Numbered from the stretch's first letter, positions 33,885 to 46,355 are shown. The stretch is DNA of 59,762 bases from an uncultured Agathobaculum sp. (GCF_944384735.1 NZ_CALWUN010000004.1:1-59762), one strand, 5' to 3'. Numbers and translations: made by a program. The notes: a model not told the origin generated them from the sequence alone.

Positions 33885-33913
33885 TTGATTTCGGACAGGT
33901 TTTATGATAACCT
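33885..33913 (+). promoter_or_regulatory. Putative promoter of pfp
   Basis: TTGATT within TTGATTTCGG, 17-base spacer ending in TGA as in the fba promoter, then a weak TAACCT. TATGAT at 33903-33908 is an alternative -10. The rest of 33725-33976 is AT-rich with no other feature I can name. Confidence 0.5.
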
Positions 33914-33976
33914 TATATTGCAAGAGAATGCAGCGGGCAATCCCTGTATTTCAACTTTGTTAGGAGGTTTATCATT

Positions 33977-35218
33977 ATGAGTGAACTGAAAGGCGCTTGC
34001 GTCATCGGCCAGTCGGGCGGCCCGACCTCGGTCATCAACTCTTCCGTGCTCGGCGCACTGGAAACCGCGCTGGACAACCCGTCCATCACCCGCGTATTCG
34101 GCATGGCACACGGCATCAAGGGCCTGCTGAACGATGAGCTGTACGACATCGATAAGGAAGACCGCGACGAGCTGGCACTGCTGCGCTACACCCCGTCCTC
34201 CGCGCTCGGCTCCTGCCGCTACAAGCTGGCCGACCCGGATGTCGACGACACCGACTACAAGCGCATCCTCGAGATCTTCAAGAAGTATGACATCCGCTAC
34301 TTCTTCTACAACGGCGGCAACGACTCGATGGACACCTGCAACAAGGTTTCCAAATATATGATGAAGTCCGGCTACGAGTGCCGCGTCATGGGCATCCCGA
34401 AGACCATCGACAACGACCTGTTCGGCACCGACCACTGCCCGGGCTTTGCCTCCGCTGCCAAGTATATCGCCACCTCCTGCATGGAAATCTATCAGGACGC
34501 GCGCGTATACGACACCGGCATGGTCTGCGTTGTGGAGATCATGGGCCGTCACGCCGGCTGGCTGGCTGGCGCTGCCGGTCTGGCTACCGCGATGGGCGCA
34601 GGCCCGGATCTGGTCTACCTGCCCGAGACCGATTTTGACATGAAGAAGTTCCTCGCGGACGTCAAGAAGGTTTACGACGCCAAGGGCAACTGCCTGGTCG
34701 CCGTTTCCGAGGGCATCCACTATGCCGACGGCTCCTTCGTTTCTGAGGCCAAGACCTCGGCGACCGACGGCTTCGGTCATGCGCAGCTGGGCGGTCTGGC
34801 TGCCATGCTGGCGGACACTGTCAAGAACGAGCTGGGCTGCAAGGTGCGCGGCATCGAGCTGAGCCTGCTGCAGCGCTGCGCGGCGCACTGCGCTTCCAAG
34901 ACCGACGTCGACGAGTCCTATATGTCCGGCAAGGCTGCGGTTGAGAACGCTGTCGCCGGCAAGACCGACTATATGCCGGGCTTCAAGTGCACCCGTGACG
35001 AGAACGGCTACAAGTGCGAGATCGAACTGCTGCCGCTGTCCCAGGTTGCCAACACCGAGAAGAAGGTGCCGCGCGACTGGATCAACGAGGAAGGCAACGG
35101 CGTGACCGAGAAGTTCGTCGAGTACGCAATGCCGCTGATCAACGGCGAGAACGTCGGCCCCAAGGTGAACGGCCTGCCGAAGTTCGCAAACCTCAAGAAG
35201 ATCAAGGCGGAAGCGTAA
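33977..35218 (+). CDS. pfp: 6-phosphofructokinase, probably pyrophosphate-dependent
   Basis: 413 residues. GQSGGPTSVINSS at the start and GGNDSMDTC near residue 113 replace the ATP-type GGDGS. PKTIDNDLFGTDHCPGFASA near residue 141 carries Lys where ATP enzymes have Gly (PGTIDND). The Asp and Lys substitutions are the accepted markers of PPi use, so the enzyme probably phosphorylates fructose 6-phosphate with PPi, reversibly. The catalytic TIDND and EIMGRHAGWLAG are intact. AGGAGG precedes the ATG. Confidence 0.9.
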   Translation: MSELKGACVIGQSGGPTSVINSSVLGALETALDNPSITRVFGMAHGIKGLLNDELYDIDKEDRDELALLRYTPSSALGSCRYKLADPDVDDTDYKRILEIFKKYDIRYFFYNGGNDSMDTCNKVSKYMMKSGYECRVMGIPKTIDNDLFGTDHCPGFASAAKYIATSCMEIYQDARVYDTGMVCVVEIMGRHAGWLAGAAGLATAMGAGPDLVYLPETDFDMKKFLADVKKVYDAKGNCLVAVSEGIHYADGSFVSEAKTSATDGFGHAQLGGLAAMLADTVKNELGCKVRGIELSLLQRCAAHCASKTDVDESYMSGKAAVENAVAGKTDYMPGFKCTRDENGYKCEIELLPLSQVANTEKKVPRDWINEEGNGVTEKFVEYAMPLINGENVGPKVNGLPKFANLKKIKAEA

Positions 35219-35271
35219 GCCGCCCCTTGCTTTCAAATGATTGTACCTTGCGGTGCAATTTGTAAAACCAC

Positions 35272-35302
35272 AACGGGCAGGGCCGCAAGGCTCTGCCCGT
35301 TT
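35272..35302 (+). terminator. Terminator of pfp
   Basis: AACGGGCAGGGCC-GCAA-GGCTCTGCCCGTTTG: a 12-bp stem with short T run. Confidence 0.75.
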
Positions 35303-35326
35303 GCCGTTTCCAAAGGTGGGATAGAA

Positions 35327-35986
35327 ATGCGCAAAACCATTCCAACAACCGTGCTGGCTGCGGCTTCCATTGCCGCGTGGCTTGCGGCAAGCAGCGTTGC
35401 CACCTGGCTCAACTACATCTATGACGGCGCGCTTGGGATCAATACGGTCTATCTGTGGGTCTGGGGTGCGGTGATGCTGCTGCTCCCCTTCGTGGCCGTG
35501 GAATACATCGAGCGCGAACCGCCCAACCGCTCGCCCCGCTGGGCAGGCGCGTTGCTGCTTTTGCTGTGCACCGCAATCGCCTATCTGGTGCTTGCATACG
35601 GCGGCTGGTATCTCTGCTATCAGCTTGAAACCTGGTGGCTGTGCCTGCTGGCACTGGTCGGCATCGCCGTCTGGCTGTACCATCTCCTCCCCTGCCGCCG
35701 CCCCATGCGGCCGCGGCAGCCGCGCAGCAAGATACAAGGCATCTTTATCCTGCTGCTGGTATTTTATGTGCCGATGCTCGTGGTGCTGCCGGTCTACCTG
35801 CTGGTGCTGCACCCGGCTTCGGTGCAAGAGATTACGCCCATCGGAGAAGCTGAAGGCGGCCGGTTTGTCGGCCGCATCACCGGCGATCGGTCGGAAACCC
35901 CGCTCGGTATCTACTTCTTTGCCGACGGCGACCATTGGTACTATTACGATGTGCTGACAGGACAACCCATCCCATACGGGGATTGA
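35327..35986 (+). CDS. Integral membrane protein of unknown function
   Basis: 219 residues with about five membrane helices: TVLAAASIAAWLAASSVATW, NTVYLWVWGAVMLLLPFVAV, WAGALLLLLCTAIAYLVLAY, LCLLALVGIAVWLYHLL and GIFILLLVFYVPMLVVLPVY. The C-terminal 50 residues look soluble (EGGRFVGRITGDRSETPLG, then FFADGDHWYYYDVLTGQPIP), probably extracytoplasmic. I recognise no family. AAAGGTGGG precedes the start. Between two terminators, so a single-gene unit. Confidence 0.75.
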   Translation: MRKTIPTTVLAAASIAAWLAASSVATWLNYIYDGALGINTVYLWVWGAVMLLLPFVAVEYIEREPPNRSPRWAGALLLLLCTAIAYLVLAYGGWYLCYQLETWWLCLLALVGIAVWLYHLLPCRRPMRPRQPRSKIQGIFILLLVFYVPMLVVLPVYLLVLHPASVQEITPIGEAEGGRFVGRITGDRSETPLGIYFFADGDHWYYYDVLTGQPIPYGD

Positions 35987-35994
35987 ACAAATTG

Positions 35995-36031
35995 CAAGCA
36001 GGCGCCGCTAATGAGCGGCGCCTGCTTGTTC
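35995..36031 (+). terminator. Terminator of the membrane-protein gene
   Basis: CAAGCAGGCGCCGCT-AATG-AGCGGCGCCTGCTTG then TTC. The following 36032-36206 holds nothing I can identify. Confidence 0.75.
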
Positions 36032-36206
36032 GTCCTGCTGCTGTTCATGCATCCCAGCAGCACTGATCAAGCGGAGTATAAACGCGCAGCAATATGCATA
36101 ACTGCAAAAAAAGTATCAGCAGCGTTCTTCCCCATCCTGCACAACTCAACATGCGTTTTTTTGTAGGACTTGCGTATTGTTTTTTCCACCATGCTCTGCT
36201 AGACTA

Positions 36207-36215
36207 AATTCAATC
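36207..36215 (+). promoter_or_regulatory. Extended -10 of the beta-glucoside operon
   Basis: TGCTAGACT (TGn plus a TAGACT -10) just before the antiterminator site; no good -35. An extended -10 would compensate. Confidence 0.45.
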
Positions 36216-36220
36216 AATTG

Positions 36221-36298
36221 AATGGCTGTTACTGGTAATGCAGGCAAGACCACGCAAAGGATCATCTTCGGGATGATTTTTTGTTGTGGTCTTTTTTT
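36221..36298 (+). promoter_or_regulatory. Ribonucleic antiterminator (RAT) and overlapping terminator
   Basis: GGCTGTTACTGGTAATGCAG with flanking AAT and GCAAGACC (36221-36251) matches the LicT/BglG RAT consensus. Its 3' end (AAGACCAC, 36246-36253) is also the 5' arm of a terminator closing with GTGGTCTTTTTTT (36286-36298); an inner GGATCATC-TTCG-GGATGATT hairpin sits in the loop. RAT and terminator are mutually exclusive, so binding of the LicT-type protein at 39713 would let transcription into the PTS gene. Confidence 0.9.
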
Positions 36299-36366
36299 GT
36301 GCCGTTTCGGGCTGCAATGCGCGCAGCAGTTCGAGCGACATCGCAACACAAAGAAAGGGGTTCCTT

Positions 36367-39667
<3,301 letters not shown>

Positions 39668-39712
39668 AATAAAAGGCAGGACACAGCCTGTCAGGCAAGG
39701 GAGAATACAAGC

Positions 39713-40543
39713 ATGATCGTGCGCAAGATCCTTAACAACAACCTGCTGCTTGCAGCGGACGAAAACGGGCGCGAACAGATCGTCATGGGCAAGGGTCTGC
39801 GCTTTCTCAATCAGGTCGGCGAGGAGCTGCGGCAGGAGCAGATCCAGAAGATCTTCGTGCTGCAGGACGAAAGCGCCGCGCAGCGCTACATGCAGCTGCT
39901 GCAGGAGATTCCGGATACATTTGCCGAGGCGATCGAGGACGCGATGCAGCTGGCCTACGAGCAGTTCCCCGGCAAGCTGAACGGCCAGCTGTTTGTCACG
40001 CTGTTCGACCATCTGGTGTATGCGGTCGAGCGCTGCCGGAAGCAAATCGTGCTGCCCAACCGCCTGCTCTGGGAGGTGCAGCGGTTCTATCCCAAGGAGT
40101 TTGCTGCGGGCGAGCAGATCCGCGCGCTGTTAAACGAGCGGCTGGACATCGAACTGCCGCCCGAGGAAGCGGGCAACATCGCCTTCCATCTGGTCAACGC
40201 ACAGACCGAAAACCCGGATATGGAGCGCACCATGCAGGCCATGCGCATGCTAAAGGACATGTACGGCATCATCCAGATGTCGTTTGGCCGCACGATCGAC
40301 GAGCACTCGCTGCACTATTCACGTTTTCTGACGCACATGCAGTTCTTCATTGAGCGCGTGCTCGACGACAAGATGCTCAGCAGCGCGGACATTCAGGTGC
40401 TCGAGCCGGTTTTGGAGCAGAACCCGCAGGCCTATGCCTGCGCCAAGCGCATCGCCGGCTATATGCAGCGCAACCTGCAGGTCGAGATTCCGCGCGAAGA
40501 GCTGATCTACTTGACCATCCACATGACGCGCATCATGCTGTAA
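39713..40543 (+). CDS. licT: LicT/BglG-type transcription antiterminator
   Basis: 276 residues: an RNA-binding CAT domain (MIVRKILNNNLLLAADENG, to about 55) and two PRD domains with paired histidines (FDHLVYAVERC and IAFHLVNAQ; HSLHYSRFLTHMQFF and IYLTIHMTRI). It binds the RAT at 36221 and is controlled by PTS phosphorylation. Here it closes the operon instead of opening it, so its synthesis depends on its own antitermination. Confidence 0.93.
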   Translation: MIVRKILNNNLLLAADENGREQIVMGKGLRFLNQVGEELRQEQIQKIFVLQDESAAQRYMQLLQEIPDTFAEAIEDAMQLAYEQFPGKLNGQLFVTLFDHLVYAVERCRKQIVLPNRLLWEVQRFYPKEFAAGEQIRALLNERLDIELPPEEAGNIAFHLVNAQTENPDMERTMQAMRMLKDMYGIIQMSFGRTIDEHSLHYSRFLTHMQFFIERVLDDKMLSSADIQVLEPVLEQNPQAYACAKRIAGYMQRNLQVEIPREELIYLTIHMTRIML

Positions 40544-40615
40544 CGCCTGCCTGACTCTTGTGCGCCGCAGCATACACTGGCGGGCTGCCCTCTACCAGAA
40601 CAAATTATAATATCA

Positions 40616-40662
40616 CCCCCGGGGATCGAGATGCACTGCATCCGGATCCCCGGGGGATTTTT
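40616..40662 (+). terminator. Terminator of the beta-glucoside operon
   Basis: CCCCCGGGGATC paired with GATCCCCGGGGG, an inner GATGCA/TGCATC hairpin, then ATTTTTATG. Confidence 0.85.
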
Positions 40663-40708
40663 ATGTGGCATCAGCCGCATTCGATATATTTCCCCGTTCC
40701 CCTATTGA

Positions 40709-41002
40709 CAAATATCCTTCCATGCAACCAAAGCTATCCATCCGGACAAACGCGGCAAGGACTGGTACCGGAGCTGCGACGAGGCGGAGCAACAGAAGAT
40801 CGGCCAGTGCAGCTACTTCTGTTTCCGGCTGATGTCCACCATCTTCCCCATTGCGATGCTGCTGTTGTTCTTCCTGTCCAGCAGCAATATGGTTCAGCCC
40901 GGTTGGGTGCTGCTGGTGGGTATCCTCTGGCTGGCGCAGCAGCTCAGCTATCAGTGCATGGCCTATCATCTGGATCACGGCAAAAAGAAAGGCGCGCGGT
41001 AA
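40709..41002 (+). pseudogene. Remnant of a DUF3169-type membrane protein
   Basis: The frame ending at 41002 is open only from 40709 and reads HPDKRGKDWYRSCDEAEQQK and IGQCSYFCFRLMSTIFPIAM, followed by two membrane helices and HLDHGKKKGAR. DUF3169 proteins end in a similar helix-rich segment after a CDEAE motif, but are about 200 residues longer at the N-terminus. No start codon precedes the homologous part, so this is a 5'-truncated fragment. Confidence 0.55.
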
Positions 41003-41031
41003 TCCACTACCCCTGCCCGAACAAAGCCCAG

Positions 41032-41066
41032 GCGACGGAACCGCACCCAGTTCCGTCGCTTTGTTT
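41032..41066 (+). terminator. Hairpin after the DUF3169 remnant
   Basis: GCGACGGAAC and GTTCCGTCGC followed by TTTGTTTT. Confidence 0.6.
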
Positions 41067-41074
41067 TATGCCCC

Positions 41075-43774
41075 CTATTCCTGCCGCAGGCGTTCGACCA
41101 CCGAATACCGCGCCGCCGCACGGCCGCTCACCGCCGGGATGAGCGCGCCCAAAAGCGCGAACACCGGCAGCAGCAGCGCGATCGGCAGTATGGTAAACCG
41201 GTAGGTGAAGAACCAGAATACCGACGAGCAGCCCGCGCCGATGACCGGCCCGACCGTCACACTCAGCGCAAGGCTGACCGCGAGCGCAAGCCCAGTGTAG
41301 TACAAACCCTCGAGCATCAGCATGCGTTGCAGCTGCCTATCCGTCATGCCGATGGCCTGCAGGACGGCGAACTCGTGCCGCCGCGTCAGGATGCCGGTCA
41401 GCACAGCGTTAACGAAGTTAAGCACGCCGATCAGCGCGATGATACCGCTCAGCACACCGCCAAGCGTCAGGAACATCGAGCGGAAGCCGTCAAACTCGGC
41501 CTGATAGGTCGCTTTGCTCTCGTAGTCGAAAAGCGGCTGCACATGCTCGGTGTAATCTGCGAGGAAGGCCTCCATGCGGTCGGCCGCGTCGTCCGATACA
41601 TCGAACACATAGGTCATGACCGCGTCGGTCTGCGTATCCTGCTGGAACTGCTCGGCGCCCATGACAAATTGGTCGGCACCGTAAAAGCGGTAGTCGATCG
41701 AACTGGGAACGACCACCGCCGCGACGACCGTATACGCCTTTTCGCGGTAGGTTTTGGCACGCGAGCCGATGGCGCGCTCACCAAGAAAAGCCGCGTCGAC
41801 CTCGTCCGGCGGGATGACCTCGCCCGTGTCCTGATAGTAATATTCGTATTCCTCCACATAGCGCAGGTGCACCGTGTCGCCCACCTTGGCCCAGTGCGAC
41901 TGCGCTTCCGGGTCGCCGTAGTCGTCGGTCGTGTAGACCGCCGCGACCGCGTTCGCGGTCGGGTCGGACAGCGCGGACAGGTCGCCGTCCAGCACGGTGA
42001 TGCGCGAGAGCGGGAAGTCCTCCATGCCGTAAAGCTGGGCGCGGTCGGCCAGCAGGCCGTCCGCAGTGCGTTCCTGTCCCGCCACCATCTGATCGAGCGC
42101 GTCCGCGGTGTTCCACCGTCCCCAGCTCCGGCGGTACCACTCCTCGGTGACAAATTCCTGCACGCCGGACACCTGCCCGTAGATGCGGCCGGAAGCCGTG
42201 ATACCGCCGACCGCATCGATGTCCGCGATGACGTTTTCCGGCACGTTTTCGTCGACCGAGGTAAAGCCCGCGCCGGTCTGAAAATAGGCCGCGTCGCCGA
42301 CGATAAAGTCGACGGCCGATTTATCCGCGAGATATTTGTCCATGTCAAAGCCGACGGCAAAGGTGTAGGTCGTTTGCAGCAGCACGACCGCGAGCGCGAG
42401 TGAAATGACCGTGACTGCGGTCTTGCCTCGGCTGCGGCCGAGATTAGCCCACGCCATGTGCGGCAGGCGTGCGCCCGCGCCTTTGCGGGCGATATGCCTG
42501 CCCCGCCGCGCCTTTGGCTGATGCACGTCGGCGTCCGTATACCGCACCGCCTCCACCGGCGACACACGCGCCGCCATCTTGCCCGGCTTGTGGCAGGAGA
42601 TGCGCACGGTTAGCAGGGAAAACAGCGCCGCCCCGACAAAAATCAGCGGGCTGACAGACACATAGCTGCTGGTGCTCGACGTCTGCGCCATCACGACCGG
42701 CGTCAGCCAGCCGCCGACCGCAAAGCCGACCACCCAACCGAGCGGAATGCCCGCGAGCGACAGCACAAACGCCTGCCGCCGGATGATGCGCCGCAGCTGC
42801 CGGGGCGTCGTGCCGATGGTCTTGAGCAAGCCGTAAAACCGGATGTCGCCCGTGACCGAGATCTGGAACACGTTGTAAATAATGAGGTAGCCCGTAAACA
42901 TGATGAGCAGCAGCATGGCCGCGAGCGCCGCGATGGTCGTGGGGTCGGCGACCATATCCATCTGCGCGCCCGTATAGCCCCAGTTGACGCCGATGGCGAT
43001 ATAGTTGTCCGCCGTCGGGTCGTCGCACTGGTAGCCGTGGTTTGACAGCACTTGTTCGGCTTTTTCGCGGATGCCGAAGTCGCTGTCGAACATCACATCC
43101 AAGTGCCACTTGCCGGTCTGGCTCTGGGGGTCGCCGGCAGACAGCGCGCATAGTTCCTCAGCCGCCGAACGCGGCAGGATGACGTTGGACGCGACAATCG
43201 CGCTGTCGTACTCCCACCAGCCGGACAGCGTGAACGTGCGCTCGACATACTGCGCCTGCTGGGTGTTCTCGTCGATGCCGACCGGTATGGTGAACTGCGC
43301 GCCCACCTTAGGCTCAACACCAAGCAGCGCGAGCACGCGCGTATCGGTCGCGGCCTCGGCCGTGCCCTCGCGCGGCAGGCTGCCTTCGTCAGGCTCGATG
43401 AAATAATGCCTTGCTTCGTTTTCGTCCATGTCCATGTAGCTGATCTCAACATGGCTCTTGTTGAACGGCGGGTCACTGCTTGGCATGCCGATGAACAGCC
43501 GCGTACCCGTTTCCTCAATCAGCGGGTCGTCCGCGAGCTCGCGCAGCTGTGTCTCGGTCAGGTTTTTGAAGGTGGCGTGCATATCGCCGCCCGCCTGCCG
43601 GAAGTTCTGCTGCTGGAAGGAATAGTTGATCGACGCGCCGATCGTAAAGAGCGAGGTGAACAGCACGGTCGTCAGCGCGATGGCGAGCACCGCGACGAGG
43701 TTGCGCGTCTTTGCCGCCCGCAGACTGCGGTCGGACAGGCGGCGGATGCACTTGCGGTTGGAAACCTTGAGCAT
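41075..43774 (-). CDS. FtsX-type ABC permease (module 1)
   Basis: 899 residues. N-terminal helix (NLVAVLAIALTTVLFTSLFT), a large extracytoplasmic domain (about 60-260), an FtsX core with LLKTIGTTPRQLRRIIRRQA, then a second half with another helix, an ectodomain (about 470-730) and a C-terminal FtsX core with LQAIGMTDRQLQRMLMLEG. Such duplicated permeases work with MacB/BceA-like ATPases in peptide export or resistance. The ATG follows GGGGG by eight bases; an in-frame GTG three codons earlier is less likely. Last gene of RR-HK-ATPase-permease. Confidence 0.88.
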   Translation of the reverse strand: MLKVSNRKCIRRLSDRSLRAAKTRNLVAVLAIALTTVLFTSLFTIGASINYSFQQQNFRQAGGDMHATFKNLTETQLRELADDPLIEETGTRLFIGMPSSDPPFNKSHVEISYMDMDENEARHYFIEPDEGSLPREGTAEAATDTRVLALLGVEPKVGAQFTIPVGIDENTQQAQYVERTFTLSGWWEYDSAIVASNVILPRSAAEELCALSAGDPQSQTGKWHLDVMFDSDFGIREKAEQVLSNHGYQCDDPTADNYIAIGVNWGYTGAQMDMVADPTTIAALAAMLLLIMFTGYLIIYNVFQISVTGDIRFYGLLKTIGTTPRQLRRIIRRQAFVLSLAGIPLGWVVGFAVGGWLTPVVMAQTSSTSSYVSVSPLIFVGAALFSLLTVRISCHKPGKMAARVSPVEAVRYTDADVHQPKARRGRHIARKGAGARLPHMAWANLGRSRGKTAVTVISLALAVVLLQTTYTFAVGFDMDKYLADKSAVDFIVGDAAYFQTGAGFTSVDENVPENVIADIDAVGGITASGRIYGQVSGVQEFVTEEWYRRSWGRWNTADALDQMVAGQERTADGLLADRAQLYGMEDFPLSRITVLDGDLSALSDPTANAVAAVYTTDDYGDPEAQSHWAKVGDTVHLRYVEEYEYYYQDTGEVIPPDEVDAAFLGERAIGSRAKTYREKAYTVVAAVVVPSSIDYRFYGADQFVMGAEQFQQDTQTDAVMTYVFDVSDDAADRMEAFLADYTEHVQPLFDYESKATYQAEFDGFRSMFLTLGGVLSGIIALIGVLNFVNAVLTGILTRRHEFAVLQAIGMTDRQLQRMLMLEGLYYTGLALAVSLALSVTVGPVIGAGCSSVFWFFTYRFTILPIALLLPVFALLGALIPAVSGRAAARYSVVERLRQE

Positions 43775-43787
43775 ACTGCGCACCCCC

Positions 43788-44456
43788 TCACGAACGAACG
43801 ATTTTGCCGTCCTCGATGCGGACGATGCGGTCGGCCAGCTGCGCGATCTCCTCGTTGTGGGTGATCATCACCATGGTCTGGCCGAATTTCTGCCCGGTCA
43901 CCTTCATCAGGCCGAGCACGTCCTGACTGGTCTTGCTGTCCAGATTGCCGGTCGGCTCGTCCGCCAGCAGAATGGCAGGCTTGGTGGCAAGTGCCCGCGC
44001 GATCGCGACGCGCTGTTGCTGCCCGCCGGACAGCTGGCTGGGCAGGCTGTCCAGCCGGTTTTCCAACCCGAGCGTCTGCACGACCTGCCGGACAAATTGC
44101 TCGTCCACCGGGCTGCCGTCGAGCTGGATGGGCAGCACGATATTCTCCCACACGCTGAGCACCGGCACCAAATTGTATGCCTGAAACACAAAGCCAATCT
44201 TGCGGCGGCGGAATATGGTCAGCGCCTCATCCTTGAGTGTAAATATGTCCTTGCCGTCCACGGTGACCGTGCCCGCGGTCGGCCGGTCGAGCCCGCCCAG
44301 CATGTGCAGCAACGTCGACTTGCCCGAGCCGGACGTGCCGACGATGGCGACGAACTCGCCTTGCGCCACGGACAGGTCTACCCTGTCGAGCGCCCTGACC
44401 TGCGTGTCGCCCGTGCCGTAATACTTTTTCAGCGCCTTGGTCTGTAAAATGTCCAT
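43788..44456 (-). CDS. ABC transporter ATPase (module 1)
   Basis: 222 residues of the MacB/LolD group: Walker [11 protein letters not shown] (39-48), signature [15 protein letters not shown], Walker [13 protein letters not shown], and THNEEIA switch. Ribosome site is GGAGG. Thirteen bases before its permease. Upstream a stem-loop at 44476 separates it from the kinase gene. Confidence 0.93.
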   Translation of the reverse strand: MDILQTKALKKYYGTGDTQVRALDRVDLSVAQGEFVAIVGTSGSGKSTLLHMLGGLDRPTAGTVTVDGKDIFTLKDEALTIFRRRKIGFVFQAYNLVPVLSVWENIVLPIQLDGSPVDEQFVRQVVQTLGLENRLDSLPSQLSGGQQQRVAIARALATKPAILLADEPTGNLDSKTSQDVLGLMKVTGQKFGQTMVMITHNEEIAQLADRIVRIEDGKIVRS

Positions 44457-44475
44457 GTGTCTGCCCTCCAAAGGA

Positions 44476-44509
44476 AAAGTCTGTACTGTCTTTTGACAAT
44501 ACAGACTTT
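44476..44509. promoter_or_regulatory. Stem-loop between kinase and ATPase genes (module 1)
   Basis: AAAGTCTGTA/TACAGACTTT perfect 10-bp arms with an inner TGTC/GACA stem and TTTT loop. It could be an operator for the module's own response regulator or an attenuator: on the minus strand TTTTCCTTTT follows. Sequence alone does not decide. Confidence 0.5.
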
Positions 44510-44523
44510 ATCACACAAATCTG

Positions 44524-45465
44524 TCAGGGTGCTTTCGAGAATGTGACAGTTTCGTCACATTTGCCCGTTTCGCGCGGCAGGTACAGCGAAAAGGTGCTGC
44601 CCTTGCCCGGCGCGCTCTGTAAACGCACATAGCCGCCCTGCAAGGCAGCGATCTGCCGGGTCAGGTACAGGCCGATGCCTACCCCGTCCTGCTGGTACGT
44701 CTCCGGCGCGCGGTGGAACCGCGCGAACACCTGCGCCTGCTCGCCCTCCGGAATGCCCGGCCCGGTATCCTGCACCGAAACCGCGGCAAACGACGCAAAG
44801 CTTTGCACCGTGACCCGCACCGTGCCGCCCGGCGGCGTATATTTGACCGCGTTGTCCAGCAGGTTGCACAGCGCCTCCTCCGTCCATTTGACGTCGAAAA
44901 CCGCCGTCCCCGCGATGGGCTCGACCGTCAGCGTCAGCCCCTTTGCCGCGGCGCGCGGCGCATACTGCGCGGCGGCGCGCTCCACCACCGGCGCGATCTC
45001 TCCCGCCTGCGGATGCACGGCCAGAATGCCGTTTTCCAGCCGCGAGGTCTTGACGAGTGCCTGAATGAGCGCCTGCAATTTTTCCGCCTGCGCCGCGATG
45101 GCGCGCACGCAGTCCTGTCCCTGCGCGGACAGCGGCTGCTCGGCCAGCAGCTGGGTATACAGCAGCACATTGGCAAGCGGCGTCTTGGTCTGGTGCGAAA
45201 TATCCGAGATCCAGCTGCTCAGCTGGTTCTTTTGCGCCTGCACCTGCCGCGCTGACAGGCTGCTCGCCGCGAGATAGCGCGCCATGCGGCTTTCCAGCGC
45301 GGACAGACGGCTTTCGTCAAAATCCGCCTCGGAAAAGCGGTCGTCCATCGCAGCCGTCAGCATCCGGTCGAGCCGCGCGATCGTGCGCGCGGTGCGCCGC
45401 CGATACCACAAAACAGTGGCCAGCGCGAGCAGCACCGCGATGCCCGCGACAGCATATCCGGTCAT
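44524..45465 (-). CDS. Sensor histidine kinase (module 1)
   Basis: 313 residues: a single membrane helix (GYAVAGIAVLLALATVLW), then a short linker and the H-box SDISHQTKTPLANV (His91), N-box LCNLLDNAVKY, G-boxes DTGPGIPEGE and GVGIGLYLTRQI. With almost no extracytoplasmic part it probably senses through the membrane or its transporter partner. Start overlaps the regulator stop (ATGA). Confidence 0.92.
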   Translation of the reverse strand: MTGYAVAGIAVLLALATVLWYRRRTARTIARLDRMLTAAMDDRFSEADFDESRLSALESRMARYLAASSLSARQVQAQKNQLSSWISDISHQTKTPLANVLLYTQLLAEQPLSAQGQDCVRAIAAQAEKLQALIQALVKTSRLENGILAVHPQAGEIAPVVERAAAQYAPRAAAKGLTLTVEPIAGTAVFDVKWTEEALCNLLDNAVKYTPPGGTVRVTVQSFASFAAVSVQDTGPGIPEGEQAQVFARFHRAPETYQQDGVGIGLYLTRQIAALQGGYVRLQSAPGKGSTFSLYLPRETGKCDETVTFSKAP

Positions 45466-46148
45466 GGCTTCACCGCCCATGTGTAGCCGATGCCGTACAC
45501 GGTTTTGAGAAACTGCGGCCGCGCCGGGTCGTCTTCCAGCTTGGCGCGCAGCCGCCCCACCGCGACCGACAGGGCGTTTTCCTCGACGAACGCCGCGCCG
45601 TCCGTCCAGACGCGGTCGAGCAACACCGCCCGGCTGACCGCGTGTCCACGGTTGTCCACCAGCACGCGCAGCAGCTTCTGCTCGGTTTTGGACAGCTCGA
45701 CCAGCTCGCCCGCGCGACGGAACTCCATGCGCGCAAAGTCGAACCGGAACGGCCCGATCGCCAGCACCGCATTGTCCGTCCTGTCCGCGCGCCGCCGCAG
45801 CTGCGCGTCCACCCGCGCCCGCAGAACCGCGAGCGAAAACGGCTTAGTGATGTAATCGTCCGCGCCCGCTTCCAGCCCGGTGACCTCGTCGATCTCCAGA
45901 TCATTTGCCGTCAGCACGATGACCGGCGTGCGGTCTCCCCCAGCGCGCAGCGTGCGCAGCAGCTCCAACCCGCTGCCGTCCGGCAGGTTGATGTCCAAAA
46001 TCAGCAGGTCATACCGCGTCTGCGCCAGACAGGACTGCGCCCCCGCCAGCGTTTCCACCCGCTCAACCGTGCGCGCCGGACGCTCGAGCGCCATCGCCAC
46101 GCCGTGCCCCAGCGCCGCATCATCCTCCAGCAGTAAAATCCGTTCCAT
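45462..46148 (-). CDS. OmpR-family response regulator (module 1)
   Basis: 228 residues: receiver with Asp52 in LLILDINLPDG and Lys in YITKPF; winged-helix C-terminus (ENALSVAVGRLRAKLEDD). First gene of module 1, divergent from the YafY gene over about 200 bases. GAGAGG-like ribosome site. Confidence 0.93.
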   Translation of the reverse strand: MERILLLEDDAALGHGVAMALERPARTVERVETLAGAQSCLAQTRYDLLILDINLPDGSGLELLRTLRAGGDRTPVIVLTANDLEIDEVTGLEAGADDYITKPFSLAVLRARVDAQLRRRADRTDNAVLAIGPFRFDFARMEFRRAGELVELSKTEQKLLRVLVDNRGHAVSRAVLLDRVWTDGAAFVEENALSVAVGRLRAKLEDDPARPQFLKTVYGIGYTWAVKP

Positions 46149-46355
46149 CGGCGCTTCCTCTCCTTTTGTTACGCCCTTTGCGGCTATCTTGCCGCCGCCC
46201 TTGTTCCAGCATACCACAGCGAGCTGTTTCCCGGCAAGCCCCTGCCTGCTGCAAAAAAGCATCGCACCATCATTCTGCTGCCCTTTTCCGGCAAACATGA
46301 CAGACAGTTGTCGCGTTCCTGTGCTATAATACAAGCAAAGAAAGGCGGTGGCGTG

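Noticed and set aside
33902-35965. 687-residue minus-strand frame opposite pfp
   Set aside because: Antisense shadow over pfp and the membrane-protein gene; composition His/Arg/Val-rich, no motif.
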